Shown here: positions 29,317 through 36,076 of the stretch, piece after piece
How the letters are laid out: every line of letters begins with the position of its first letter
Numbering within the stretch: the stretch's first letter is position 1
Assembly: GCA_963710535.1 (NCBI GenBank)
Contig: CAVQAW010000004.1
Coordinates: 62,001-126,000 of the forward strand
Direction of reading: 5' to 3'
Length of the DNA stretch: 64,000 nucleotides
From: Pelagihabitans sp963710535
Lineage (GTDB): Bacteria > Bacteroidota > Bacteroidia > Flavobacteriales > Flavobacteriaceae
The notes under the pieces: generated by a model
Database searches by the model: none
Told to the model about the DNA's origin: nothing
What the model saw: only the letters and a program-made list of their open reading frames with translations
Translations under genes and position numbers: made by a program

Positions 29317-30628
29317 ATTTTTGGTGTTGCTGTCCCTGATGTTCCTGGCCTGTGGCCCCAAGGAAGACCGAGGGCAATTGGATGCCTATTTTGAAGGAAG
29401 TCTGCCCAGGTTCAACCGCATGCTCACCGATGTGATCGTCGCGGATATCTTTACCCCGCCCGTGGCGAGCCGCATCTACGCCTATAGCAATATTGCGGCT
29501 TATGAGGGCATACGATTTATCGATTCGACAAAGGTGTCCTATGCGGGCCAATTGAACGGACTCGAGATGTTGCCGATGCCTGAAAAGGACAAATCCTATT
29601 ATTTCCCGTTGGTTTCCATGGTCGCCTTCACCAATGTGGCCGAAGCCCTGGTCTTTGACCTTGAAAAGGTCGAACAGATGGAGCAAAAGATGCTCACGGA
29701 AGTAAAGGCCATTGGGATCGATGAAACAACCTATGAAAATTCGGTGGCCTTTGGACAACGTTTGGCATCCGAGATCTTGGTCTGGGCACGCAGTGATGGC
29801 TATTTGAGGCGTACCGCCCTGCCGAGATACAGTGTGAACGACGATCCCGGCCGCTGGCGCCCTACCCCTCCGGATTATATGGAGGCCATCGAGCCGCACT
29901 GGAATACGATTAGGCCCTTCGCGCTCGACTCGGCAAGCCAATTCGATCCAGGACTCCCGACCCCTTTCGATACCGATAAGGATTCACAATTTTATAAGGA
30001 AGCTTTGGAAGTCTATGAAACCGTGGCAAAACTCGATTCGAGCAAGATCGACATAGCCAAGTTCTGGGACTGCAATCCCAATATCTCGCATACCAATGGC
30101 CATGTGATGTATTTTCAACAACAGATTTCGCCCGGCGGACATTGGATACACATCGCCGCACAGGTTTTGGAAGACCAAAAGGTGAAATCGGTACCCTCGG
30201 CCGAAACCATGTCTTTGGTCGCCATTGCAGTGGCCGATGGCTTCATCAGTTGTTGGGACCAAAAATTCAAGAGCAACCTCACACGGCCAGAAACTTATAT
30301 CACCAAGTATATCGATCCCAAATGGGCCCCCATTCTCCAGACCCCGGCCTTCCCTGAACATACTTCGGGACATAGTGTGGCCTCGAATGCCGCCGCGACC
30401 ATACTGACGCATTTTTTTGGGGACGATTTTGCCTTTGTTGATGCTACGGAGGTCCCTTACGGACTTCCGGTACGGAGTTTTGCCTCCTTTAACCAGGCCT
30501 CCCAGGAAGCCGCCATCAGCAGGTTGTACGGGGGCATCCATTATCGCCCTGCCATTGACCTGGGCATCCGACAGGGGCAGCAGGTGGGCCGGCACGTGCT
30601 GGAAACCCTCAAGCTGGAAAAAGAGTAA
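29273..30628 (+). CDS. Vanadium-dependent haloperoxidase/PAP2-superfamily lipoprotein
   Basis: A protein of about 450 residues; the start is either ATG 29273 or ATG 29300. Both give a lipoprotein signal ending LMFLACGPKED. The vanadate/phosphate-binding triad of the superfamily is present in order: K-x6-RP as KFKSNLTRP, PEHTSGHS (the PSGH-like motif with Thr) and SRLYGGIHYRPAID (SRxxxxxHxxxD). Homologues oxidise halides with H2O2 or act as acid phosphatases, and the sequence alone cannot decide. It overlaps the end of FG-GAP copy 2 and closes the SusCD/FG-GAP locus. Export suggests it acts on a surface or periplasmic substrate bound by the upstream proteins, which is inference. Confidence 0.83.
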   Translation: MELQKLYIQMRETGKFLVLLSLMFLACGPKEDRGQLDAYFEGSLPRFNRMLTDVIVADIFTPPVASRIYAYSNIAAYEGIRFIDSTKVSYAGQLNGLEMLPMPEKDKSYYFPLVSMVAFTNVAEALVFDLEKVEQMEQKMLTEVKAIGIDETTYENSVAFGQRLASEILVWARSDGYLRRTALPRYSVNDDPGRWRPTPPDYMEAIEPHWNTIRPFALDSASQFDPGLPTPFDTDKDSQFYKEALEVYETVAKLDSSKIDIAKFWDCNPNISHTNGHVMYFQQQISPGGHWIHIAAQVLEDQKVKSVPSAETMSLVAIAVADGFISCWDQKFKSNLTRPETYITKYIDPKWAPILQTPAFPEHTSGHSVASNAAATILTHFFGDDFAFVDATEVPYGLPVRSFASFNQASQEAAISRLYGGIHYRPAIDLGIRQGQQVGRHVLETLKLEKE

Positions 30629-30650
30629 CTGATCTTTGGGCTCCCCATTA

Positions 30651-30680
30651 AAAAACCCCGCTGTTTCGAGCGGGGTTTTT
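30651..30680. terminator. Bidirectional terminator between the haloperoxidase-like gene and ssb
   Basis: AAAAACCCCGCT at 30651-30662 pairs perfectly with AGCGGGGTTTTT at 30669-30680 around a 6-base loop. The A-run on one side and T-run on the other make it work for both convergent genes. Confidence 0.9.
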
Positions 30681-30697
30681 GTATCCAAGGGAGCGGG

Positions 30698-31030
30698 TCA
30701 TTTGCCCAGCATCAGCAGCTCATTGCACTTGACTTCGGTGATGTACCGTTTTTCGCCCTCTTTGGTCTCATAAGACCGGTGGATCAGTTTCCCTTCCACC
30801 GCGACCTGTTTTCCCTTGCTTAGGAAATTCTCGACGATTTCGGCGGTCTTCCCCCAGGCGACCACATTGTGCCATTGGGTATCCTCCACTTTTTCGCCCT
30901 TGGCGTTCTTGTAGGTTTCGCTGGTGGCGATGGAAAATTTGGCCAGCTTGCCCCCGTTTTCCATGTTTACGATTTCTGGGTCTTGTCCCAGGTTTCCAAT
31001 CAACTGTACTCTGTTTTTAATGGCGTTCAT
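30698..31030 (-). CDS. ssb: Single-stranded DNA-binding protein, short form
   Basis: A 110-residue OB-fold protein that coats single-stranded DNA. Seen: MNAIKNRVQLIGNLGQDPEI at the start, FSIATSETYKNAKGEKVEDTQWHNVVAWGKTAEIVENFLSKG in the core, and the final strand YITEVKCNELLMLGK. It stops right after the OB fold and lacks the glycine-rich linker and acidic DDDIPF-type tail that recruits repair partners, so it is the short Bacteroidota form rather than the main replicative Ssb. It lies beside the cassette-like island, and single-stranded DNA is the substrate form of attC recombination, but a functional link is only a thought. Confidence 0.9.
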   Translation of the reverse strand: MNAIKNRVQLIGNLGQDPEIVNMENGGKLAKFSIATSETYKNAKGEKVEDTQWHNVVAWGKTAEIVENFLSKGKQVAVEGKLIHRSYETKEGEKRYITEVKCNELLMLGK

Positions 31031-31048
31031 TTTACTAAATTTTATAGG

Positions 31049-31066
31049 TTAAACAATTGATGCCAT
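31049..31066 (-). other. Five-codon leader ORF (MASIV) upstream of ssb
   Basis: ATG at 31066 and TAA ending at 31049 on the minus strand. It is preceded by AAGGAGG (complement of 31071-31077), an unusually perfect Shine-Dalgarno for this phylum, 4 bases before the ATG. It lies 18 bases upstream of the ssb start. It could be a translated leader or chance. Confidence 0.3.
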
Positions 31067-31089
31067 CGAACCTCCTTGATCCGACACCA

Positions 31090-31097
31090 CAAACATA
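31090..31097 (-). promoter_or_regulatory. Candidate -7 box of the ssb promoter
   Basis: TATGTTTG on the minus strand fits TAnnTTTG exactly and lies 60 bases upstream of the ssb ATG. No -33 TTTG is seen at the ideal distance; the nearest upstream TTTG is only 10 bases away. Confidence 0.4.
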
Positions 31098-31139
31098 GAA
31101 CCCGCAACAAAAAGTATTCGGTTGGAAAATAATTACTTT

Positions 31140-31166
31140 CGTTTGTTTCCGTTTGTAATCGTTTGT
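31140..31166 (+). repeat. Three direct CGTTTGT repeats at 10-base spacing
   Basis: CGTTTGT occurs at 31140, 31150 and 31160, so each copy sits on the same face of the helix. The block lies just upstream of the ssb promoter-like box and at the left edge of the AT-rich island. It may be a regulator or recombinase binding site. Confidence 0.6.
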
Positions 31167-31477
31167 GAACTTTTATTATGATGATTTACAATTATTTACG
31201 ATTTGCAAAGTGGATTGGGGGTGATGTTTAAAAATGGTATATTTAATAAACCGATTACCTATATCCGCTTGTTGGCATAATTAAAAAAATAATGAACTAA
31301 ATCTTTTATCCTAGTAATTGTTATTACGAAATTGTTAACAGCTGCAAAACATATGAAATCACTCTCGAATCATTTAAGAGCCAATGCTCTTCTATAGACT
31401 CAACTTAATTAAAAGTCGTAAGGACTCTGGGACCTTATGGAGATGTAGTTGAATACCTTGCAAATCCTATAGTCTAA

Positions 31478-32347
31478 ATAAGTTCTTCAGTTTTCGCACA
31501 AAACTTAATTGATAAAATTCCTATTAATTTAATTGACAGATTAATCTTCATCGAAATCAAATTAGATAATTCAGAGCCTTTGAACTTTATGTTTGATACT
31601 GGTGCTGGCATTACTGTAATCGATACAGAAACCGCAAGTAAACTTAATTTATCAAGTTCAAAAGAAGTTAAAATTGGAACGGCGGGAAAAACTCTTAAAT
31701 CAAAAATATCTGAAAATAACGAAATATTTATTGGTAAAAACTTCAAATTGGATAGTCTTGAATTAGCATTAATCGACTTAAGCCATTTAAGTAAATATTT
31801 CAAAATAAAAGTTGACGGAATAATTGGTGTAGACTTATTAAACAAAGCAGTCATTGAAACAAATATTGACTCTATGGAGTTTCTGTTATTCTCACAAGAG
31901 AATTATGAATACAATGGAATTGCGGAACCGTTAGAACTTATTGGACTTGAATCAAATCATTTAGGCTTACCAATAGAAATAACCCCTAAAGGAAGTGAAG
32001 AAAGTATTTCCTTAATTATAAAAATAGATACTGCTGCAGCAAATTATTTGACTTTTCATAATCACACAGTAATCGAATATAGTCTTATTGACAATAAAAA
32101 AAAGCACAAAAAGATGAGAGGTTTCGGTGCAGATTCAACAATTACGAATAATCTTGGTGGAAAAGTATCAACTGCTATATTCGCAGGACAAAAATGGAAA
32201 AATATACCTGTTGTATTTGAGGTTGATGAGTTAAATAGTAGTTCTGATAGGAAAGCCAATGGTCTTATCGGACAAAGTATGTTGTTGGATTTTAATGTAA
32301 CGTACGATTTAATAAGCGGAAATATATACTTGGAAAACAGAAAATAA
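31478..32347 (+). CDS. Retropepsin-like aspartyl protease family protein, 5' end damaged or start unclear
   Basis: The catalytic Asp motif FDTGAG (31592 onward) and a later IKIDTAAANYLTF with an Ile-Gly-rich second lobe (NGLIGQSMLLDF) identify a clan AA aspartyl-protease-like protein, here two DTG-like lobes in about 289 codons. The homologous frame runs upstream through residues SSSVFAQNLIDKIPINL, which look like the end of a signal peptide, but a TAA at 31475-31477 cuts it with no ATG, GTG or TTG before it. The first in-frame starts are TTG 31580 and ATG 31589, both too late because they fall next to the active site. So the signal peptide is lost, or a frameshift or rare ATA start is involved. 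First cassette of the array. Confidence 0.6.
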   Translation: MSSSVFAQNLIDKIPINLIDRLIFIEIKLDNSEPLNFMFDTGAGITVIDTETASKLNLSSSKEVKIGTAGKTLKSKISENNEIFIGKNFKLDSLELALIDLSHLSKYFKIKVDGIIGVDLLNKAVIETNIDSMEFLLFSQENYEYNGIAEPLELIGLESNHLGLPIEITPKGSEESISLIIKIDTAAANYLTFHNHTVIEYSLIDNKKKHKKMRGFGADSTITNNLGGKVSTAIFAGQKWKNIPVVFEVDELNSSSDRKANGLIGQSMLLDFNVTYDLISGNIYLENRK

Positions 32348-32352
32348 ACTAT

Positions 32353-32482
32353 GCACAACAATGGCTATAAGTAATTGCTTGTTCTCGCCTACTTTAGAAA
32401 ATCCTCATGGGTTTTCAGCTTGGTATATACTTGCAAGGTTAAGTGTTAACCCACGTAACTACTCATAGCTGGATCGTTGTCG
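32353..32482 (+). repeat. attC-like element 1
   Basis: 130 bases. Left end GCACAAC (32353-32359), left arm GGCTATAAGTAATTGC (32363-32378), right arm GTAACTACTCATAGC (32455-32469) and right end GTTGTCG (32476-32482). The arms pair at 12 of 15 positions, with extra unpaired bases between arm and end on the right side, the asymmetry typical of attC. An internal hairpin lies at 32397-32416. The next gene starts 14 bases on. Confidence 0.65.
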
Positions 32483-32495
32483 GTAATTTAATATA

Positions 32496-33392
32496 ATGAA
32501 CATACTAAAAATCAAAAACACAATAATAGGAACTGTTCTGCTTTTCTTCTCATCGTTTGCATATGCACACCCAACAGGAAATATGATAACGGTTGGAGAT
32601 AATGTACTCTGGTCATACATAAACCCCATTGATGATCTAAATCATAAAGCTTGTGTGATGATTTGGAACAAAAATTCAAAACCAAAAGTATTCCTCCAAT
32701 CTGCATATTCGGCTAGTGATTATATGTTATATAACAACCAAAATGAAATATACATAATAGAAAGAAGACACTTGCAGGCTACACAAAGTTTTGAAATAAG
32801 AGTATTGAAAACGACCGTTGACACAAAACCAAAAGTCTTCTGGGATTGGTTCAAGGACGAATGGCGAATTGGTGAAGGCGGCTTTTTTATGCTAACCGAT
32901 AACCAAATGGTCTTTGGAAAATACCCTGAAATTTACACTTTAAAAAAGGGCGGAAAACCTCAAAAATTTTTCGACTTTGACCAACCTGTAAGGAGAATAA
33001 GGGCCGTTGAAAACAACCAAATCCTCTTGTTGGGAGATAACGCTTGTTATTTGACCCGGCAAGACGGAAGCATAGTGAAACAATGGAATCGATTAATAGA
33101 CGACAAAATTAAAGACGCACCTTTGAACAGAAACCAAATATTTGATGCCGATTATAAAAAAGAAAATCTACTGATTGCCTATTGGGGAAAAAGGTCTTTT
33201 GAATGGATAGATAAAAACGGAAAACGTCAAACCCTGCTTCAACAATCAGAGCCGTTCACACCACATTGGGCAGCGTTTTGGAACGATGAAAAATTGTTAT
33301 TTTCTTCTAAACTTGTTTTTGACGGAAATACGCCAAAGCCTCATTTAGTTTTACTGAATGATAAAAACCAAAGTCAAGTGGTATGGAACTGA
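32496..33392 (+). CDS. Secreted protein of unknown function, propeller-like
   Basis: A 298-residue protein with a clear signal peptide ending SSFAYAHPTG. After that it is a run of short beta strands with repeated aromatic/basic turns (KACVMIWNKNSKPKVFLQ, QSFEIRVLKTTVDTKPKVFWDWF, GGKPQKFFDFDQPVRRIRAVENNQILLLGD, KNGKRQTLLQQ), about one per 45 residues. This suggests a beta-propeller. I recognise no named domain or catalytic motif. It fills one cassette, bounded by attC-like elements 1 and 2. Base composition is AT-rich compared with the flanking chromosome. Confidence 0.75.
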   Translation: MNILKIKNTIIGTVLLFFSSFAYAHPTGNMITVGDNVLWSYINPIDDLNHKACVMIWNKNSKPKVFLQSAYSASDYMLYNNQNEIYIIERRHLQATQSFEIRVLKTTVDTKPKVFWDWFKDEWRIGEGGFFMLTDNQMVFGKYPEIYTLKKGGKPQKFFDFDQPVRRIRAVENNQILLLGDNACYLTRQDGSIVKQWNRLIDDKIKDAPLNRNQIFDADYKKENLLIAYWGKRSFEWIDKNGKRQTLLQQSEPFTPHWAAFWNDEKLLFSSKLVFDGNTPKPHLVLLNDKNQSQVVWN

Positions 33393-33425
33393 TAAATAAA
33401 TAAACAATAGTAAAATAATGACTTC

Positions 33426-33586
33426 CGCCAACATTGGCTATAAGTAATTGCTTGTTCTCGCCTACTTCTGAAAATCCGGGAGGATTTTCAGTTTGGTGTG
33501 TACTTGCAAAGTTACGTTGCTTTGCCTTCCTCTCGCTACGCTCGTCGGAGGCACTACGCAACTACTCATAGCCGAGACCGTTAGGC
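33426..33586 (+). repeat. attC-like element 2
   Basis: 161 bases, the clearest site. Left end CGCCAAC (33426-33432), left arm GGCTATAAGTAATTGC (33436-33451, identical to element 1), right arm GCAACTACTCATAGCC (33558-33573), and right end GTTAGGC (33580-33586), a perfect GTTRRRY. Two internal hairpins: GAAAATCC/GGATTTTC (33470-33489) and a GC-rich one at about 33523-33552. Confidence 0.75.
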
Positions 33587-33612
33587 ACAAGCAAGAAAAA
33601 CATAAAACTAAT

Positions 33613-34014
33613 ATGGTAAGGAAAGCAGTTAATCCGGGAACACTTTTTAATTCAAAGCAAAACGGCTTTTCACAAGTTGTAATTTCTACACCTGGAAAAT
33701 TAGTATTCATTTCTGGTCAAGTTGCATGGGATGAAAATCTAAATATAATTGGAGAAAATAATTTGGAAATACAAACTCAAAAAGCAATTGATAATTTAAA
33801 AATTGCAATTGAATCAGTTGGTGGAACGATGGAAAATATTATGATGCTTAGAATTTATAAAGTGGATTTCCAGAAAGGAGATGGGCCAATCATCAAATCA
33901 ATACTCAAGGAACATTTCGGTACCAAAAATCCACCTGCGAGTACATGGATTAGTGTAAAAGGACTTGCAAACGAGGGGTTCATGATTGAAATAGAGGCTC
34001 AAGCTGTCATCTAA
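33613..34014 (+). CDS. RidA family protein (YjgF/YER057c/UK114)
   Basis: 133 residues, normal for the family. RidA proteins hydrolyse reactive enamine/imine intermediates made by PLP enzymes and protect cytoplasmic enzymes from them. Seen: the fold signature KLVFISGQVAWDENLNIIG, QTQKAIDNLKIAIESVGGTMENIMMLRIY, and the C-terminal PPASTWISVKGLANEGFMIEIEAQAVI. The substrate-binding Arg of canonical RidA (in RxxVxVxxL) is not at its usual place, since the last block reads STWISVKGL. So it may be one of the divergent Rid subfamilies. The start at 33613 was chosen because the longer frame runs back into attC-like element 2. Third cassette. Confidence 0.85.
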   Translation: MVRKAVNPGTLFNSKQNGFSQVVISTPGKLVFISGQVAWDENLNIIGENNLEIQTQKAIDNLKIAIESVGGTMENIMMLRIYKVDFQKGDGPIIKSILKEHFGTKNPPASTWISVKGLANEGFMIEIEAQAVI

Positions 34015-34061
34015 AATTCAATATATAATGGAAAAAATATGAATAAACAAAAGAAGCCTGT

Positions 34062-34191
34062 GCCTAACAAAGGCTCGAATTCATTGTGGTTTAGTGCCAC
34101 ACCAAAATAAAAGTATTAATCAACGGCTGATTTCTCGGCGGAATAATCCTTCGGATGATTCCACAACGAAATCAAAGCCTAGACGTTGTGT
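34062..34191 (+). repeat. attC-like element 3
   Basis: 130 bases. Left end GCCTAAC (34062-34068), a perfect RYYYAAC; left arm AGGCTCGAATTCATTGTGG (34071-34089); right arm CCACAACGAAATCAAAGCCT (34161-34180); right end GTTGTGT (34185-34191). The arm sequence differs from elements 1, 2 and 4, so this is a different subfamily. The next gene starts 21 bases on. Confidence 0.7.
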
Positions 34192-34212
34192 CACATGCGC
34201 AAATAAGAAATC

Positions 34213-35427
34213 ATGAAATATTTTAAACTTTTTATCCTTTTTCTGATTGTAGGATGTTCGTCGCAAGACAAAGATACTTTTAAAGTTGCATCGGAATTTG
34301 AAGAACAAGAATTCATATGGTTTAGTTGGCTGGAATCAAGTTGGTTAAATGGTGAAGCTCTATATCTTCCCATTTTAGAAGCTATAAAAGAAATTCACCC
34401 TTACACCAAAGTTAAGATTGTTTATAGTCCGCATCTTCATTACGACTCAGCACACTTACAATCTAGAATTTATGACGTTCTTTTAAAATCATCCATTGAT
34501 ACATCGAGAGTTGAATTATTTTATAACGAAATACCTATAGGTGCTATTCAAGATCCTGGCCCTGTTTTTCTGCGAAATGGTAAGGGAGAGATGGCAGTTG
34601 TAGACTTTCAGTACCAACAAGGTTTTCCACTTTCTGGTAATCTTGATAAAAATGTTGGCAAACAAATGAATCTCCGTATTATTCCATCAACATTGGTTTC
34701 GGAAGGCGGTGCTTGGCAAACCAATGGAGAAGGAACTATGCTACTTGTTGAATCTGTTGAACTTGATAGAAACAAAACCTTAACCAAAAAGCAAATCGAA
34801 AATGAGTACAAAAGAGTTTTGGGTGTTGAAAAAATTATTTGGTTAAAAAAGGGATGTATAGAAGAAGAGTGGCGAAAATTGGAAAACGGAATATATGGCA
34901 TTGGTACTGGAGGACATATCGATGAATTTTGTCGATTTACAGACCCCTCCACGGTTTTATTGGCTAAAGTCAGTGAAGCAGATACCATAGAAAATGAAAT
35001 AGCTAAAGAGTCTTATCACAGAATGGAAGAGAATTACGAAATTTTAAAACAAAGCACTACGCATGATGGCAAACCTATTAAAATAATTAGATTGCCTGTT
35101 GGTCCTCTAATTGTGGAAAAGGTTGAATATAAAAGTTTAAGCAAAGACGAGCAATCTTGGTTTGAAAACGTTACCACAGATACAATTGAGTATTATTTGG
35201 CTTCGGGATATATGAATTTTGTGATTGCCAATAAAAAAGTTGTTTCGGCAAAATTTTGGAAAGAAGGTTTTCCAGAAGAGCTTAAAAGAAAAGATGAAGA
35301 AGCAAAGCTTATTTTGGAAAAAGCCTTTCCCGATAGAAAAATCGTTCAAATTGATTGCATGCCATTACATCATGAAGGTGCAGGATTACACTGTTATTCA
35401 AAAAACGAACCTCTGAACTTTAAATAA
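34213..35427 (+). CDS. Peptidylarginine/agmatine deiminase family lipoprotein
   Basis: 404 residues of the Porphyromonas-type PAD family (guanidino-group hydrolases with a Cys nucleophile). Seen: lipobox LIVGC with Cys15; DPGPVFLRNGKGEMAVVDF (about 115-135, substrate-binding Asp and Arg); GGAWQTNGEGTML; GTGGHIDEFCRF (about 232-243, catalytic His and Asp); and the C-terminal HHEGAGLHC with the catalytic Cys near residue 393. Cytoplasmic agmatine deiminases have no signal; the lipobox here points to an envelope enzyme acting on arginine peptides or extracellular agmatine, which is inferred. It fills the fourth cassette, 21 bases after attC-like element 3. Confidence 0.85.
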   Translation: MKYFKLFILFLIVGCSSQDKDTFKVASEFEEQEFIWFSWLESSWLNGEALYLPILEAIKEIHPYTKVKIVYSPHLHYDSAHLQSRIYDVLLKSSIDTSRVELFYNEIPIGAIQDPGPVFLRNGKGEMAVVDFQYQQGFPLSGNLDKNVGKQMNLRIIPSTLVSEGGAWQTNGEGTMLLVESVELDRNKTLTKKQIENEYKRVLGVEKIIWLKKGCIEEEWRKLENGIYGIGTGGHIDEFCRFTDPSTVLLAKVSEADTIENEIAKESYHRMEENYEILKQSTTHDGKPIKIIRLPVGPLIVEKVEYKSLSKDEQSWFENVTTDTIEYYLASGYMNFVIANKKVVSAKFWKEGFPEELKRKDEEAKLILEKAFPDRKIVQIDCMPLHHEGAGLHCYSKNEPLNFK

Positions 35428-35440
35428 CCAAAAGCACGAG

Positions 35441-35570
35441 CCACAACAACTGCTATAATCCATTGCTTGGTTAATACCAACCAAAAAGCCTTAACTTTAA
35501 CTTGGCTTGAATCCTACTATGAAATTCTGCCGAATTTCTACGCAACTACTCATAGCCGTGACCGTTGGCA
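35441..35570 (+). repeat. attC-like element 4
   Basis: 130 bases. Left end CCACAAC (35441-35447), left arm TGCTATAATCCATTGC (35451-35466), right arm GCAACTACTCATAGCC (35542-35557, identical to element 2) and right end GTTGGCA (35564-35570). It begins 13 bases after the deiminase stop codon. Confidence 0.7.
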
Positions 35571-35611
35571 GCCATATAAGAAAACCGATAAAACAACGTT
35601 AACTTTGAACT

Positions 35612-35998
35612 GTGCTTAGTCAAATAAGAAATAGCGTTTTTACCAAAATCCTTTGGGCTCTGATGGGACTCTACCTGCTCAACATAAGTGTTGATATGGC
35701 AGACCCTAATCCCGAACATATTCCTGAAGATTTATCAATAAACGACCAAGAAAGTATCGTTGAAATTGTTGTTGAACAAGTTTTAGGTTACGAAGATGCT
35801 TTTAAGGAATATGATGACAACGATAGCGAAGACCACAACAAAAAGTCCCATGTTAAAATTGATTTAACAACTCATTACATTAAGGAAGTGGCCTTAAATC
35901 ATAAAATCATAGTAACAGCTAGTCGAAAATTTCCTGATTATAACGCCTTTTTGACAAAGGGCTTTCAAAAGCTCGACATTCCGCCACCCAAAGTTTGA
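35612..35998 (+). CDS. Small hypothetical protein, GTG start, N-terminal membrane segment
   Basis: 128 residues. No ATG is available: a TGA lies two codons upstream and the GTG at 35612 is the first start after it. The N-terminal ILWALMGLYLLNISVDMAD is a short hydrophobic segment that may be a signal or anchor. The rest is acidic with a charged stretch (EYDDNDSEDHNKKSHVK) and ends PDYNAFLTKGFQKLDIPPPKV. I recognise no domain. It is followed by a hairpin (CCCTGTG/CACGGGG, 36022-36045) without a T-run, then by the HAEPLYID-family gene. With no attC-like element between them, the two appear to share one cassette. Confidence 0.6.
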   Translation: MLSQIRNSVFTKILWALMGLYLLNISVDMADPNPEHIPEDLSINDQESIVEIVVEQVLGYEDAFKEYDDNDSEDHNKKSHVKIDLTTHYIKEVALNHKIIVTASRKFPDYNAFLTKGFQKLDIPPPKV

Positions 35999-36076
35999 TT
36001 TGTTTTTCCAGCTCTACATCACCCTGTGACCAATAGGACACGGGGCAATTCTAAATGCATTTAAAACAAATCAAAA

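Larger units (their letters stand above)
31031..31477. other. AT-rich intergenic stretch at the left edge of the cassette-like island
   Basis: No intact gene. It contains the ssb leader, the CGTTTGT repeats, and GTTGGCA at 31271-31277. That heptamer equals the right end of the attC-like element at 35441, so it could be a leftover right half-site. Short frames (for example ATG 31353 with 14 codons) are not credible genes. Confidence 0.4.

Noticed and set aside
31271..31277. GTTGGCA as a sixth complete attC-like site at the left edge
   Set aside because: Only the right-end heptamer is present; no matching left end or pairing arm could be found within 150 bases upstream. Kept only as a possible half-site.
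34213..35427. Assigning the deiminase to cytoplasmic agmatine catabolism (aguA)
   Set aside because: The N-terminal lipobox and its place in a cassette argue for an envelope protein; no N-carbamoylputrescine amidase gene is adjacent.
36022..36045. Hairpin between the two genes of the last cassette as an attC or terminator
   Set aside because: The stem is only 7 bp, lacks RYYYAAC/GTTRRRY ends, and has no T-run.
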